39,372 nucleotides of DNA from Acidimicrobiia bacterium (lineage in GTDB: Bacteria; Actinomycetota; Acidimicrobiia; Spongiisociales; UBA4744). Within the stretch, counting starts at the first letter, position 1; each line of letters begins with the position of its first letter. Where the stretch lies: positions 1-39,372 of the forward strand of contig JAOTUY010000027.1 in assembly GCA_029863625.1 (NCBI GenBank), in the 5' to 3' direction. The notes under the pieces were generated by a model that was not told where the DNA came from, made no database searches, and was given only the letters and a program-made list of their open reading frames with translations. This document shows positions 17,725-26,299 of the stretch, in pieces. Made by a program: the position numbers and the translations under genes.

Positions 17725-18306
17725 TCAGGACTCAGGCGATCTCCGTCGCGCCGCGATCTGCACTGCCTCATCAGGATCTTCGATCCACCGCTCGATCACT
17801 TCGGCCGCATCCCTAACCACGAAATCGACTTCCTCCCGTTCGGACTTCGCAAAAGGACGAAGCACAAATGCGGCGGGATCCATCCGACCCGGCGGGCGTC
17901 CCACGCCGATCTTCAACCGGTGAAACTCATTGTTGCCGAGCGATTGGACGATCGACTTCACTCCGTTGTGACCGCCGGTTCCCCGGGCGTGCTGCAGCCG
18001 CAACCGGGCGAACGGCAGATCAATGTCATCGTGGACAACGAGAAGATCTTCCGGCCCGGCCTTGTAGTAGCGGAGCACCGAGACGACCGCAGGTCCGCAT
18101 GTGTTCATGAAGGTGCGCGGTACCGAGAGGACCACCGCATGGTCGTGCACCTGGTGTCTGGCCAGGTCGGCTCTCACCCGCAGCGGACCCCGTTTGAGGC
18201 GGACATTCCATCGGGCCGCCAGCTCTTCTGCAACTTCGCCGCCGACGTTGTGCCGGGTACCGACATATTCCCGGCCCGGATTGCGGAGGCCGACGATCAC
18301 CTGCAT
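17725..18306 (-). CDS. pth: Peptidyl-tRNA hydrolase
   Basis: Pth releases peptides from tRNAs that drop off the ribosome. The 193 residues carry the expected active-site elements: LRNPGREYVGTRHNVG with the catalytic His at residue 19 and a conserved Asn at residue 9, VPRTFMNTCG with its Asn, VVHDDIDLP with the Asp that orients the His, and RGTGGHNGVKSI. It starts with ATG 18306, 21 bases after the rplY stop, in the usual rplY-pth order, so both are probably made from the rplY promoter. The last codons carry the short repeat CTCAGGA-CTCAGGC, like the heptamer repeats of the spacers. Confidence 0.96.
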   Translation of the reverse strand: MQVIVGLRNPGREYVGTRHNVGGEVAEELAARWNVRLKRGPLRVRADLARHQVHDHAVVLSVPRTFMNTCGPAVVSVLRYYKAGPEDLLVVHDDIDLPFARLRLQHARGTGGHNGVKSIVQSLGNNEFHRLKIGVGRPPGRMDPAAFVLRPFAKSEREEVDFVVRDAAEVIERWIEDPDEAVQIAARRRSPES

Positions 18307-18327
18307 AACGCCCTCCGACCCGAGGGG

Positions 18328-18987
18328 CTACCTGTCGCCGCTCTCCTCGTCTTCCGGCGCTTCGCCTTCCTCGCCCTCTGCGCCTTCCTCGAGCTCCTCG
18401 CCCTCTTCGAGTTCCTCTTCCGCGGCGATTTCGGCGGCAGGCAACACGACGGTGATGAGCGGCTCATCCAGATCATCGACGTACTCGACTCCCTCGATGA
18501 CGGGCAAGTCGGAGACGCGGACCGTGTCGCCGATGTTCAAGTCGGTCACGTCGATGACGATGCTGGTCGGGATGTCGGTGGGAAGAGCTTCCACGAGCAC
18601 TGAGTTGTTGATCGTCTCGATGATCCCGCCTTCGCGAACCCCGATCGGGTCACCCTGCAGGTCGAGCATCACCTCGGCCCGGGTCTTCTCAGTCAGTGAG
18701 ATGGTCACAAAATCGACATGCGTGATCTCACCACGAACCGGGTGCCGGTCTACCACCTTGGCCATGGTCAGGCGTTTCTTGGCTCCGTCAACTTCCAAAT
18801 TGATCAGGGCGTTGAGGCCGGCTTCCGTGTGCAACACTCCGTGCAACTCGCGGCCATCAACGGCAATCGCCTGGGCCTCGATGTCCTTGCCGTATACGAC
18901 GGCCGGAACCTGGCCGGTTCGACGAAGGCGCCGTGACGGGCGACTTCCCTGGGTCCGCCCGGTCTCAGCGCGCAGCGTGACTTCCAT
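18328..18987 (-). CDS. rplY: 50S ribosomal protein L25/general stress protein Ctc
   Basis: This 219-residue protein is the long (TL5/Ctc) form of ribosomal protein L25, which binds 5S rRNA. Residues 1 to about 90 form the L25 domain (AETGRTQGSRPSRRLRRTGQVPAVVYG, RHPVRGEITHVDF). Residues about 95-180 form the TL5 C-terminal beta domain (VMLDLQGDPIGVREGG, ALPTDIPTSIVIDVTDL). The last 35 or so residues are an almost wholly acidic Glu/Gly/Ala tail, common in actinobacterial L25. ATG 18987 was chosen for its GAGGAG Shine-Dalgarno and the family start; an upstream in-frame codon would add 14 unrelated residues. A good promoter lies 40-70 bases upstream. Confidence 0.95.
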   Translation of the reverse strand: MEVTLRAETGRTQGSRPSRRLRRTGQVPAVVYGKDIEAQAIAVDGRELHGVLHTEAGLNALINLEVDGAKKRLTMAKVVDRHPVRGEITHVDFVTISLTEKTRAEVMLDLQGDPIGVREGGIIETINNSVLVEALPTDIPTSIVIDVTDLNIGDTVRVSDLPVIEGVEYVDDLDEPLITVVLPAAEIAAEEELEEGEELEEGAEGEEGEAPEDEESGDR

Positions 18988-19028
18988 TGGTGTACTCCTC
19001 GGAAAAGAAATGAACGTGTGGAGCCGCA

Positions 19029-19056
19029 ATTATGCCTCTTGGCGGCGGGGAAGCAA
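19029..19056 (-). promoter_or_regulatory. Promoter for rplY-pth (TTGCTT-N16-CATAAT)
   Basis: On the minus strand TTGCTT (19056-19051) and CATAAT (19034-19029) are separated by 16 bases. Both are close to housekeeping sigma consensus boxes. The implied start lies about 35 bases before the rplY ATG, leaving room for its Shine-Dalgarno. Confidence 0.55.
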
Positions 19057-19090
19057 AGCCCCGGACTCCAAGGGTAGGTCTCACCGGCGG

Positions 19091-19096
19091 TAGACT
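19091..19096 (+). promoter_or_regulatory. Possible -10 box TAGACT for aconitase
   Basis: TAGACT lies 35 bases upstream of the acnA ATG in the divergent rplY-acnA spacer. It matches the TAnnnT actinobacterial -10 form. No convincing -35 is visible. Confidence 0.3.
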
Positions 19097-19131
19097 GGTG
19101 CAGAATCCGGCCATTCTTCTTTGAGGTGACC

Positions 19132-21876
19132 ATGAGCAACGCCGCTCTCGATCCTTTCCAGGCTCGCACGTCGATTTCCACGCCTCTCGGCGAACGGACC
19201 ATCTACCGCCTCGACGCGCTCCGCGACATAGGCGATATCAACACAATCCCCTACTCGATCAAAGTGCTCACCGAAGCTGTGTTGCGCAATTACGACGGCG
19301 TTGTGGTGAGAGACGATGACGTTAGAGCGCTTGCTTCCTACGATGCTCGCAAGGTCGCGGAGACCGAGATCCCTTTCAAACCCGGCCGGGTTGTGTTGCA
19401 GGACTTCACGGGTGTGCCGGCAATAGTGGACCTCGCGGCGATGCGGGCGGCGGTGGTGCGGATGACCGGGGACCCGGACTCCGCTCAGAAGGTCAATCCC
19501 CTCGTTCAGTGTGACCTGGTCATCGACCACTCGGTGCAGGTGGACGCTTTCAACAGCGGGATGGCCTTGCAGATCAATTCCGAACATGAGTTCGAACGGA
19601 ACCGGGAACGTTACGAGTTTCTCAAGTGGGGACAGTCGGCGTTCACCAACTTTCGGGTGGTCCCGCCCGCCACCGGTATCGTCCACCAGGTCAATCTCGA
19701 GTACCTGGCTCAGGTGGTGTGGGACAACGGTCGGGAGCTGTATCCCGACAGCCTGGTCGGTACCGATTCGCACACAACCATGATCAACGGAATCGGTGTG
19801 GTCGGCTGGGGAGCGGGTGGCATCGAGGTAGAAGCAGTGATGGTCGGCCAACCCATCTACATGCTGATCCCCGAGGTGGTCGGATTCAAGCTCACCGGCC
19901 GCCTGGTCGAGGGGACTACGGCCACCGATCTGGTGCTGCGGGTAACCCAGATGTTGCGTGAGCACGGGGTCGTCGAGAAGTTTGTTGAATTCCACGGATC
20001 CGGGTTGGCCGACATGCCGCTCGCCAACCGCGCCACGATCGCCAACATGGCCCCCGAATACGGAGCCACGATGGGTTTCTTCCCGGTCGATGACCAGACC
20101 CTCAAATACATGCGGCTGACCGGGCGCGACGAAGCTCTCCTCGAGACGGTTGAGCAGTACTACCGGGCTCAGGGTTTGTGGCGTGACGAGTCGCACGACA
20201 TCGTGTACAGCTCGACGCTCGAATTGGACATGTCAACCGTTGAGCCTGCCCTGGCCGGTCCGAAGCGGCCCCAGGACCGGATCGATTTGTCGGGCATGAA
20301 AGCTCAGTGGCGACAAGACCTGGTCAACACGTTTGGCAAGCCCAGCCCGGCTGCCGCCGGCACCGTCACCGAGTGGGAAGACGAGGGAGGACCGATCGCC
20401 GAAGAGAGCCAGGAGGACGATCAGGTACTCGTCGACTACGACGGGCAGCGTTTCTCCCTCAATAACGGGGATGTGGTGATAGCCGCTATAACGTCGTGCA
20501 CCAACACCTCAAACCCGAGCGTCATGGTGGGTGCCGGTCTGGTGGCTCGAAAGGCCCGCCGGCGCGGCTTGACCCGCAAACCATGGGTCAAAACCTCACT
20601 GGCTCCCGGCTCAAAAGTCGTCACCGACTACCTCGATCGGGCCGGACTGACCGAGGATCTCGAGGCTGCCGGTTTCTATCTGGTCGGCTACGGCTGCACC
20701 ACATGCATCGGTAACTCGGGTCCACTCCCCGACCCCATCCGCGAGGCCATCCACGACCACGACCTGGTGGCCACCTCGGTTCTGTCGGGTAACCGGAATT
20801 TCGAAGGGCGTATCTCACCCGACGCGAAGGCCAACTACCTCGCTTCTCCCCCGCTCGTGGTCGCCTACGCCCTCGCGGGCACCGTCGACATTGACCTGAC
20901 CACTGAGCCGATCGGCAAGGACCCGAACGGTTCCGACGTGTACCTGCGCGACCTCTGGCCCACCCAGTCGGAGATCGACGACATCGTTGCTTCGTCGGTC
21001 ACCCGCCAGCAGTTCGTCACCCAATACGCCGATGTGTTCGAGGGCTCCGCCGAGTGGAAAGCGATCGAGACGACCGGCGACGCACTGTACGCCTGGAACG
21101 TGAACAGCACCTACGTGCAAGAGCCACCCTTCTTCCAGGGGTTGACCCCAGATCCATCTCCGATCGGCCCCATCCACGGTGCCCGGGTGCTGGCCAAGCT
21201 GGGCGACTCGGTGACCACCGACCACATCAGCCCGGCCGGGTCGATTGCCGAACACTCGCCTGCCGGCCAATACCTGATCGATCATGGCGTGGAACAACGC
21301 CTTTTCAACAGCTACGGCTCCCGACGCGGCAACGATCAGGTCATGACCCGGGGCACGTTCGCCAACATCCGGGTCAGAAATCAACTGGCACCCGAAAAGG
21401 AGGGCGGCTTCACCACCGACTTCACCGACGACACAGTCAAAACCATCTACGAGGCCAGCCTCAACTACAAGTCGGCCGGGATACCCCTGGTGATCCTCGC
21501 CGGGAAGGATTACGGGATGGGCTCGTCCCGGGACTGGGCGGCCAAGGGCACCTACGAACTCGGGGCCCGGGCCGTGATCGCAACGAGCTTCGAACGGATT
21601 CACCGGAGTAACCTGGTCGGTATGGGAGTCCTGCCGTTGACGTTCATGGCGGGCCAGGATGCCGACAGTCTGGGCCTGGACGGAAGCGAGATCTTCTCCA
21701 TCGACATCGATGATGACCTCCGCCCCAGACAAGAGGTCATCGTGACGGCCGAACATCCGAACGGTTCCACCGTGGACTTCACGACCATCTGTCGGGCTGA
21801 TACCCCGGTTGAGGTCGAGTACTACCGCAACGGCGGCATCCTCCACACGGTACTCCGCAAGATGGCAAAGAGCTGA
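19132..21876 (+). CDS. acnA: Aconitate hydratase A
   Basis: This 914-residue aconitase interconverts citrate and isocitrate in the TCA cycle through a [4Fe-4S] cluster. The three cluster cysteines are C456 in [10 protein letters not shown], and C522 and C525 in [14 protein letters not shown]. Other hallmarks are [65 protein letters not shown] and [10 protein letters not shown] in the swivelling domain. The length and order match the AcnA/IRP1 type. ATG 19132 has GAGGTGA 3 bases before it; a GTG at 19126 lies within that Shine-Dalgarno. Its TGA stop overlaps the start of a small membrane protein gene by one base. Confidence 0.98.
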   Translation: MSNAALDPFQARTSISTPLGERTIYRLDALRDIGDINTIPYSIKVLTEAVLRNYDGVVVRDDDVRALASYDARKVAETEIPFKPGRVVLQDFTGVPAIVDLAAMRAAVVRMTGDPDSAQKVNPLVQCDLVIDHSVQVDAFNSGMALQINSEHEFERNRERYEFLKWGQSAFTNFRVVPPATGIVHQVNLEYLAQVVWDNGRELYPDSLVGTDSHTTMINGIGVVGWGAGGIEVEAVMVGQPIYMLIPEVVGFKLTGRLVEGTTATDLVLRVTQMLREHGVVEKFVEFHGSGLADMPLANRATIANMAPEYGATMGFFPVDDQTLKYMRLTGRDEALLETVEQYYRAQGLWRDESHDIVYSSTLELDMSTVEPALAGPKRPQDRIDLSGMKAQWRQDLVNTFGKPSPAAAGTVTEWEDEGGPIAEESQEDDQVLVDYDGQRFSLNNGDVVIAAITSCTNTSNPSVMVGAGLVARKARRRGLTRKPWVKTSLAPGSKVVTDYLDRAGLTEDLEAAGFYLVGYGCTTCIGNSGPLPDPIREAIHDHDLVATSVLSGNRNFEGRISPDAKANYLASPPLVVAYALAGTVDIDLTTEPIGKDPNGSDVYLRDLWPTQSEIDDIVASSVTRQQFVTQYADVFEGSAEWKAIETTGDALYAWNVNSTYVQEPPFFQGLTPDPSPIGPIHGARVLAKLGDSVTTDHISPAGSIAEHSPAGQYLIDHGVEQRLFNSYGSRRGNDQVMTRGTFANIRVRNQLAPEKEGGFTTDFTDDTVKTIYEASLNYKSAGIPLVILAGKDYGMGSSRDWAAKGTYELGARAVIATSFERIHRSNLVGMGVLPLTFMAGQDADSLGLDGSEIFSIDIDDDLRPRQEVIVTAEHPNGSTVDFTTICRADTPVEVEYYRNGGILHTVLRKMAKS

Positions 21877-22082
21877 TGGTTGGCTTCATACTCTGGCTGA
21901 TCTTGCTGGCTGTTGCCTGGCCGCTGGCGCTGCTGGCGCTGCTGGCGTATCCCATCGTGTGGCTCGTGGTGTTGCCTTTCCGCTTGGTTGGGGTCTCGGT
22001 CAAGGGTGTGCTCGAGTTGGTTGGCGCCATCATCCGGCTTCCGGCGCGGGTCTTGCGGGGGCCAAAGGACTTCCGGAAGTAG
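21876..22082 (+). CDS. Small hydrophobic membrane protein coupled to acnA
   Basis: This 68-residue protein is not recognised. Residues 1 to about 38 are almost entirely hydrophobic (FILWLILLAVAWPLALLALLAYPIVWL split by Pro residues) and would form two membrane helices or a hairpin. A second amphipathic region (VSVKGVLELVGAIIRLPARVLRG) and a basic tail (PKDFRK) follow, predicted to be cytoplasmic by the positive-inside rule. The ATG overlaps the acnA stop as TGATG, so translation depends on terminating ribosomes from acnA. Codon use is ordinary for the window. Its product would be made with aconitase, but nothing in sequence links it to aconitase chemistry. Confidence 0.7.
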   Translation: MVGFILWLILLAVAWPLALLALLAYPIVWLVVLPFRLVGVSVKGVLELVGAIIRLPARVLRGPKDFRK

Positions 22083-22140
22083 CTCCGAATCGCCCGACGG
22101 TGCGATTCGTGACATCATGCCTCGGCGGGATTGGTGGGAA

Positions 22141-22184
22141 CGGCCCCCCTCCGTCCTGACCGACTCGCTTCGCTCGTCAGGGGA
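22141..22184. repeat. GC-rich intergenic hairpin element 3
   Basis: GGCCCCCCTCCG is followed by the core ACCGACTCGCTTCGCTCG (22159-22176) and TCAGGGG. CTGA at 22156-22159 pairs with TCAG at 22177-22180. The 18-base core is identical to that of element 2 at 13545-13562. It lies between the small membrane protein gene and the ClC gene. Confidence 0.75.
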
Positions 22185-22194
22185 AGACAAGAGC

Positions 22195-22200
22195 TAGGTT
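22195..22200 (+). promoter_or_regulatory. -10 box TAGGTT for leaderless ClC gene
   Basis: The hexamer ends 7 bases before the GTG at 22208. No Shine-Dalgarno sequence is present at this start. Confidence 0.35.
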
Positions 22201-22207
22201 CATCCAG

Positions 22208-24259
22208 GTGATCAAGAGTCGCCTGCGCAGGCTGGCAGATCCCCGGAGAACGGCCGTCTTCATTACCCTCTCTTTGGTCGTGGGATTGCTGGCCGGACTG
22301 GGCGGAGCAGGTTTGATCGCCGCCATCGACCTGATCAGTCGAGGTACCCGCGAACTCGAGGCCTGGTCGGGTTTGGGACAGTATCTCGTGATGCTCACCG
22401 TTCCGGCCGGGCTCTATCTGGCCTGGCTCCTCGCCCGCCGCTACCCGGAGGTGCGGGGCTCGGGCGTACCCGAGACCACCGCCGCTCTCGCCGTGCGAGC
22501 CGGATACATCCCCACTAGGTCGATAGGTCTCAAGATCCTGGCTACCGCGCTGACCCTGGGCGGAGGTGGATCGGCAGGTCGGGAAGGGCCGACGGTGATG
22601 ATTGGGGCTGCCATCGGGTCGTCGATAGGACGCCACACAGGGTTGGGCGAGGATCAGGTTCGCAGCCTGGTCGCGGCCGGAGCAGGCGCCGGAATCGGCG
22701 CGACATTCAACGCACCGATCGCCGGGATGCTGTTCGCCATGGAAGTGATCCTCGGCAACTTCGCCATCCGTCACCTCAACGCAGTGGTCATCGCGTCGGT
22801 CACGGCCGCCGTGACGACGCGAACTCTCGTCGGACAAGAACGCATCCTGTCGGCTATACCGCACCAAGCCGGTGACCCCCGCGAGTTGCTCTTGTACGCA
22901 ACGCTCGGGATTGTGGCGGCCGGATTCGGGTTTCTGTTCCTCAAGGCATTCGATGGGGTGCACGGCACGATTCCTCTTTTCGAGAAACGACCCTGGCTGC
23001 GACCACTGGTACTCGGGTTACCGGTAGCGGGCATCATCGCCGTCGAGCCCCGGATCTTTGGGACCGGCCAACAATTCATCCAGGAACTGGTGGGTGGGAA
23101 ACCACTGGCCGTAGCCTGGTGGGTGCTCCTGCTCCTGGCCGGCCTGAAGATCCTGGCTACGGCCGGGACCCTCGGCTCTCACGGATCAGGCGGCCACTTC
23201 ATGCCTGCCCTCTTCATAGGGTCAACGGTTGGGGCCGGTCTGGCCGCCCTCCTGGCGACGGTGTGGTCGATATCTGAGCTCGACACGGGGGCCTTCGCCA
23301 TCGTCGGCATGGCAGCAACGTTTGCGGCTGTTGCCCGCGCGCCGCTTACCTCGATTCTCATAGTTTTCGAACTAACCGGCGACTACGGGCTGGTGCTTCC
23401 TCTCATGCTGGCCACCTCGCTGGCCACCCTCATCGCCGATCGCGTTCACAAGGAGAGCGTTTACACGATCCCGCTGGTCCGACGTGGGATCCGCTTGTTG
23501 CGCACCAGCGACGTCGACCTCCTCGACACCGTAGCGGTCGGAGAAGTAATGACTCCGCGCGGGGCGGTAATCCGCCCCGCGATGACCACCGGCGAGGTGC
23601 AGGCGCTGCTCGACCGCAACCGGCACCACGGCTTGGCGGTGGTCGACGACAACGACACGCTCGTCGGCGTCATGACCATCACGGACATCGTCCGTTCCGG
23701 AGGTCCGTCGGATCAGGTCACGGCTTCGGACGCAATGACGCCCCGACCGGTGACGGTTACCAAAAGTACTCCCGTCTCTCTGGCGCTGGAACGAATGGCG
23801 TCGCTTGGTGTCGGGCGTCTGCCCGTCGTCGACGAGGACGATCCGAGCCGGCTGGTGGGAATGTTCCGAAGAGAAACAGCCGTCAAGGCCTACCACCACG
23901 CTCTCAACGAGGTGACCGAAACCGAGCTCCGGCGAAAACGTGCAGGCCTGTGGGCGAGGCCCGATGCCGAATTCTTCGAATTTCACATTCCGGGCGGCTC
24001 GATGGCCGACGGTCGACCCGTCAAAGAAGTTCATTGGCCGGCCGGGTGCACGCTCGTTGCGATTCGGCGAGGACGGGCTGTGCTGGTGCCGGAGGGCAAC
24101 ACGGTGCTGACCTCCGGGGACATCGTGACCGGATTCGGCATGCCGGGCGCCCGCAGTCAGGTCATGGAAAGACTCATGGCAACCTCGAGCGACGATGTTA
24201 CCGATGCACCCGTCGGGATCGACAATGCCGACCCGACTGGGGCTCACGGAAAAGTCTAA
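22208..24259 (+). CDS. ClC-family chloride channel/transporter with CBS pair and TrkA_C-like domain
   Basis: This 683-residue membrane protein moves chloride or another anion. Residues 1 to about 420 form the ClC fold with the three selectivity signatures GSGVPE, GREGP (bearing the external gating Glu) and GSHGSGGHFMP. PIAGMLFAMEV has a Glu in the region of the internal proton-relay Glu, and an FELTGDYG segment carries a Tyr in the usual pore position, so H+/Cl- exchange is plausible. Two CBS domains follow (about 445-565, MTPRGAVIRPAMTTGEVQALL and MTPRPVTVTKSTPVSLAL), which sense nucleotides. The last 100 residues resemble a TrkA_C/RCK_C domain (FEFHIPGGSMADGRPVKEV). The start is GTG 22208, supported by an adjacent -10 box. 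This modular gating set suggests control by cytoplasmic ligands. Confidence 0.93.
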   Translation: MIKSRLRRLADPRRTAVFITLSLVVGLLAGLGGAGLIAAIDLISRGTRELEAWSGLGQYLVMLTVPAGLYLAWLLARRYPEVRGSGVPETTAALAVRAGYIPTRSIGLKILATALTLGGGGSAGREGPTVMIGAAIGSSIGRHTGLGEDQVRSLVAAGAGAGIGATFNAPIAGMLFAMEVILGNFAIRHLNAVVIASVTAAVTTRTLVGQERILSAIPHQAGDPRELLLYATLGIVAAGFGFLFLKAFDGVHGTIPLFEKRPWLRPLVLGLPVAGIIAVEPRIFGTGQQFIQELVGGKPLAVAWWVLLLLAGLKILATAGTLGSHGSGGHFMPALFIGSTVGAGLAALLATVWSISELDTGAFAIVGMAATFAAVARAPLTSILIVFELTGDYGLVLPLMLATSLATLIADRVHKESVYTIPLVRRGIRLLRTSDVDLLDTVAVGEVMTPRGAVIRPAMTTGEVQALLDRNRHHGLAVVDDNDTLVGVMTITDIVRSGGPSDQVTASDAMTPRPVTVTKSTPVSLALERMASLGVGRLPVVDEDDPSRLVGMFRRETAVKAYHHALNEVTETELRRKRAGLWARPDAEFFEFHIPGGSMADGRPVKEVHWPAGCTLVAIRRGRAVLVPEGNTVLTSGDIVTGFGMPGARSQVMERLMATSSDDVTDAPVGIDNADPTGAHGKV

Positions 24260-24288
24260 ATCCATCATTCGCGTTGTGAGCTCTCGGC

Positions 24289-24294
24289 TACCGT
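24289..24294 (+). promoter_or_regulatory. -10 box TACCGT for leaderless orn
   Basis: The hexamer ends 7 bases before ATG 24302. The same hexamer at nearly the same spacing precedes the DUF5317 gene. Confidence 0.45.
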
Positions 24295-24301
24295 CTGATC
24301 C

Positions 24302-24853
24302 ATGAATCTGCCGCTCGTCTGGATCGATCTCGAGATGACCGGACTCGACCCCGAGGTCGACGTGATCCTCGAAATCGCGGTGATCATCACCGACGGTTCC
24401 CTCGAAGAGACCATCGAAGGGCCCGACCTCGTCCTCCATGCCGACGAAGCGGCCCTCGAAGAAATGGCCCCCGTGGTCCGCGAGATGCACCATCTGTCCG
24501 GCTTGACCGAAGCAGTCCGGCGATCGCCATTGTCGGCCGCCCGGGCGGAACAGTTGGTCCTAGAGTTTGTGAAGTTTCATATCCCCGAACCCGGTCACGC
24601 CCCGCTCGCCGGTAACAGCGTGCACGCGGATCGAGCGTTCCTGCACAAGCACATGCCGGAATTGGCGGCCTGGTTCCACTATCGCAATGTCGATGTCTCG
24701 ACCATCAAGGAACTGGCGCGCCGCTGGAATCCCGGCGTGTTGGAAAAGGCCCCTGACAAAGGCGGCGGCCACCGTGCGCTGGCCGACATTCGCGAATCGA
24801 TTGCGGAATTGAAGTACTACCGGGAGAACGTGTTCAAGAAACCTGACGGGTAA
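24302..24853 (+). CDS. orn: Oligoribonuclease (3'-5' exoribonuclease)
   Basis: Orn degrades RNA dinucleotides, including pGpG from cyclic-di-GMP breakdown. The 183 residues contain the DEDDh catalytic set: D9 and E11 in VWIDLEMTGLD, the Asp in SVHADRAFLHKHMPE, and His and Asp in GGGHRALADIRESI. The family markers IVxFRxV-like YRNVDVSTIKELARRW and ELKYYR are also present. Length is typical. The start is ATG 24302, with a -10 box at 24289-24294 and no Shine-Dalgarno, so a leaderless message is likely. The gene lies 42 bases after the ClC gene. Two HD/HD-GYP genes elsewhere in the window may be c-di-GMP phosphodiesterases whose end product Orn would finish, an inferred link. Confidence 0.96.
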   Translation: MNLPLVWIDLEMTGLDPEVDVILEIAVIITDGSLEETIEGPDLVLHADEAALEEMAPVVREMHHLSGLTEAVRRSPLSAARAEQLVLEFVKFHIPEPGHAPLAGNSVHADRAFLHKHMPELAAWFHYRNVDVSTIKELARRWNPGVLEKAPDKGGGHRALADIRESIAELKYYRENVFKKPDG

Positions 24854-24864
24854 TCCGCCAACCT

Positions 24865-24890
24865 CGTTTTCGTTTTCGTTCCTCGTTTCG
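24865..24890. repeat. Short tandem repeat CGTTTT/CGTTCCT
   Basis: CGTTTT, CGTTTT, CGTTCCT and CGTTTCG follow each other in the 55-base spacer between two convergent genes. The period is mixed 6 and 7 bases. It resembles a slipped form of the heptamer arrays. Confidence 0.5.
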
Positions 24891-24908
24891 CTCCCCGGTT
24901 GCCGCCAC

Positions 24909-25520
24909 TTAGTCCCCCCAGAATCGCTGTTCTTTCCAGGGATCGCCGTACATGTGATACCCATTGCGTTCCCAGAACCCCGGCTCGTCCCGGCCGAGAA
25001 ACCGCAAACCCCGCACCCATTTGACCGACTTCCAGAAGTAGAGGTGGGGAACCACCAAGCGCAGAGGCCAGCCGTGCTCAGGTTCCAACGGCGCCCCGGC
25101 GAAACGGTAGGCAAAGAGATTCTCCTCGGCCATGAAGTCCGTCAATGGAAGGTTGGCCGTGAAGCCGTGCTCCGCCACCACCAGCACATGAGACGCCGCC
25201 GGCAACAGCTCGACCTCGCTCATCAACCCGGTGACCGACACTCCTTCCCATTCCGTGTCGAGTTTCGACCATTTGGTTACGCAATGGATATCAAACGTTC
25301 GCCGGACGGCCGGCATCGAAAGCACATCCCGGTAGTCCCATCGGTGCGGAGACGCCACCAAACCGTCGACGGTGAATTCCCAATCCGCCAGGTCGGTCTT
25401 GGGGACACTGCCTGCATGCAGCACCGGGAATCGCTCGGTGTAGTACTGCCCGGGTGGGATCCGGCCGGGATCGATCCCCTTGGCCTTCAACTCTTCTCGC
25501 TTGCGGGTGAAGAAGCTCAT
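24909..25520 (-). CDS. Sulfite oxidase-like molybdopterin oxidoreductase
   Basis: This 203-residue protein has the molybdopterin-binding fold of the sulfite oxidase/MsrP (YedY) family. The molybdenum-ligating Cys is C80 in FDIHCVTKWSKLD. Downstream motifs include the LPLTDFM segment, EHGWPLRLVVPHLYFWKSVKWVRGL (a cofactor-binding stretch) and the C-terminal YHMYGDPWKEQR typical of short cytosolic actinobacterial members. There is no Tat or Sec signal, heme domain or transmembrane partner, so the electron acceptor and substrate are unknown. ATG 25520 is divergent from the tlpA-like gene across a spacer holding a heptamer array. A TATCTT at about 12 bases upstream of the start may be the -10. 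Confidence 0.87.
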   Translation of the reverse strand: MSFFTRKREELKAKGIDPGRIPPGQYYTERFPVLHAGSVPKTDLADWEFTVDGLVASPHRWDYRDVLSMPAVRRTFDIHCVTKWSKLDTEWEGVSVTGLMSEVELLPAASHVLVVAEHGFTANLPLTDFMAEENLFAYRFAGAPLEPEHGWPLRLVVPHLYFWKSVKWVRGLRFLGRDEPGFWERNGYHMYGDPWKEQRFWGD

Positions 25521-25548
25521 GAGTAATCAGTAAAGATATCCCATTCTC

Positions 25549-25588
25549 GCGAGCTGCGAGCTGCGAGCTACGAGCTGCGAGCTGCGAA
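25549..25588. repeat. Heptamer array GCGAGCT (five copies)
   Basis: GCGAGCT x3, ACGAGCT and GCGAGCT run from 25549 to 25583, with a partial GCGAA after. This is the most regular array in the window. It fills the divergent promoter region between the molybdopterin oxidoreductase and TlpA genes. Confidence 0.85.
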
Positions 25589-25608
25589 CCGAATCCCGCC
25601 AACCGCCC

Positions 25609-25614
25609 TATCCT
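25609..25614 (+). promoter_or_regulatory. -10 box TATCCT for tlpA-like gene
   Basis: The hexamer ends 8 bases before ATG 25623. A GGAG also lies at 25617-25620, so the message would be leaderless or carry a very short leader. Confidence 0.4.
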
Positions 25615-25622
25615 GTGGAGCT

Positions 25623-26165
25623 ATGACCGACCGTCAACCTTCTCCCGGACCCCTGCGGTCGAGACCCGGGCTCTTGACCGTGGCCGTGCTCGCCGTGGTC
25701 ACTCTGGGGCTGATCGTGGCCCCGCACAAGGGCAGCGGCTCTGCCGGCACCGAGCAGGATCTTGCGCCGGACTTCCGGTTTGAGGTCTTCGACGGAACCA
25801 CCTTTTCACTGGCCGAGCACTTCGCCGATGACGGCCGGCCGGTCGTACTCAATTTCTGGGCGTCGTGGTGTCCGCCGTGCCGGGCCGAGATGCCCGATTT
25901 CGACCTCGTCGCGCAAGCCCATCCGGAGATCAGATTCATCGGCGTCGCTGTGGACGATGTCGAATCCAATGCCCGGGCATTCGCCGCTGAAATCGGCGTA
26001 TCGTACTTGCTGGGTTTCGATCCCACCCACAAGGCACATCTCACGCTTCCGTTCGTTGCACTGCCGACGACCTGGATCATCGATGGGAACGGAGTGATCG
26101 TGCACAAGGTGCAAGGCATCATGACCATTGATCTGTTGGAACAAACCCTGGCCGACAAGCTCTAG
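25623..26165 (+). CDS. TlpA-family membrane-anchored thioredoxin
   Basis: This 180-residue extracytoplasmic thioredoxin-fold protein has a short basic N-terminus, one membrane anchor at about residues 17-34 (LLTVAVLAVVTLGLIV), then a TlpA/ResA-like domain. The redox site is WCPPC (C83, C86) in LNFWASWCPPCRAEMPDF. The cis-proline segment VALPTTWIID and the central insert with DDVESNARAFAAEIGVSY are typical. Such proteins reduce disulfides outside the membrane, for example in cytochrome c maturation. No CcdA or cytochrome gene is nearby to fix the partner. It is transcribed divergently from the molybdopterin oxidoreductase. Confidence 0.92.
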   Translation: MTDRQPSPGPLRSRPGLLTVAVLAVVTLGLIVAPHKGSGSAGTEQDLAPDFRFEVFDGTTFSLAEHFADDGRPVVLNFWASWCPPCRAEMPDFDLVAQAHPEIRFIGVAVDDVESNARAFAAEIGVSYLLGFDPTHKAHLTLPFVALPTTWIIDGNGVIVHKVQGIMTIDLLEQTLADKL

Positions 26166-26208
26166 CAGTCGCCAAAACTCCTCGCCGCCCACCGGCGTTG
26201 CGTGGATG

Positions 26209-26222
26209 CCCCAAGGTTGGGG
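26209..26222. terminator. Hairpin CCCCAA-GG-TTGGGG between convergent genes
   Basis: A short perfect inverted repeat lies 43 bases after the tlpA-like stop, in the spacer before the converging sortase-linked small gene. It may contribute to termination; there is no U-tract. Confidence 0.3.
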
Positions 26223-26299
26223 GGTGAGTGCTGTTTCGCACCGCACACGATCTTCCGGCGCCGTCCGGTGTCCTCCTCTTTCACACTGCCTTTCGGTTT

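Noticed and set aside
18277..18284. Altered GxNPG motif in peptidyl-tRNA hydrolase (LRNPG)
   Set aside because: This position varies in the family; the catalytic His, Asn and Asp residues are intact.
19081..21846. Long minus-strand frames opposite aconitase
   Set aside because: The aconitase frame has full-length conservation including the cluster cysteines. The antisense frames show no recognisable family.
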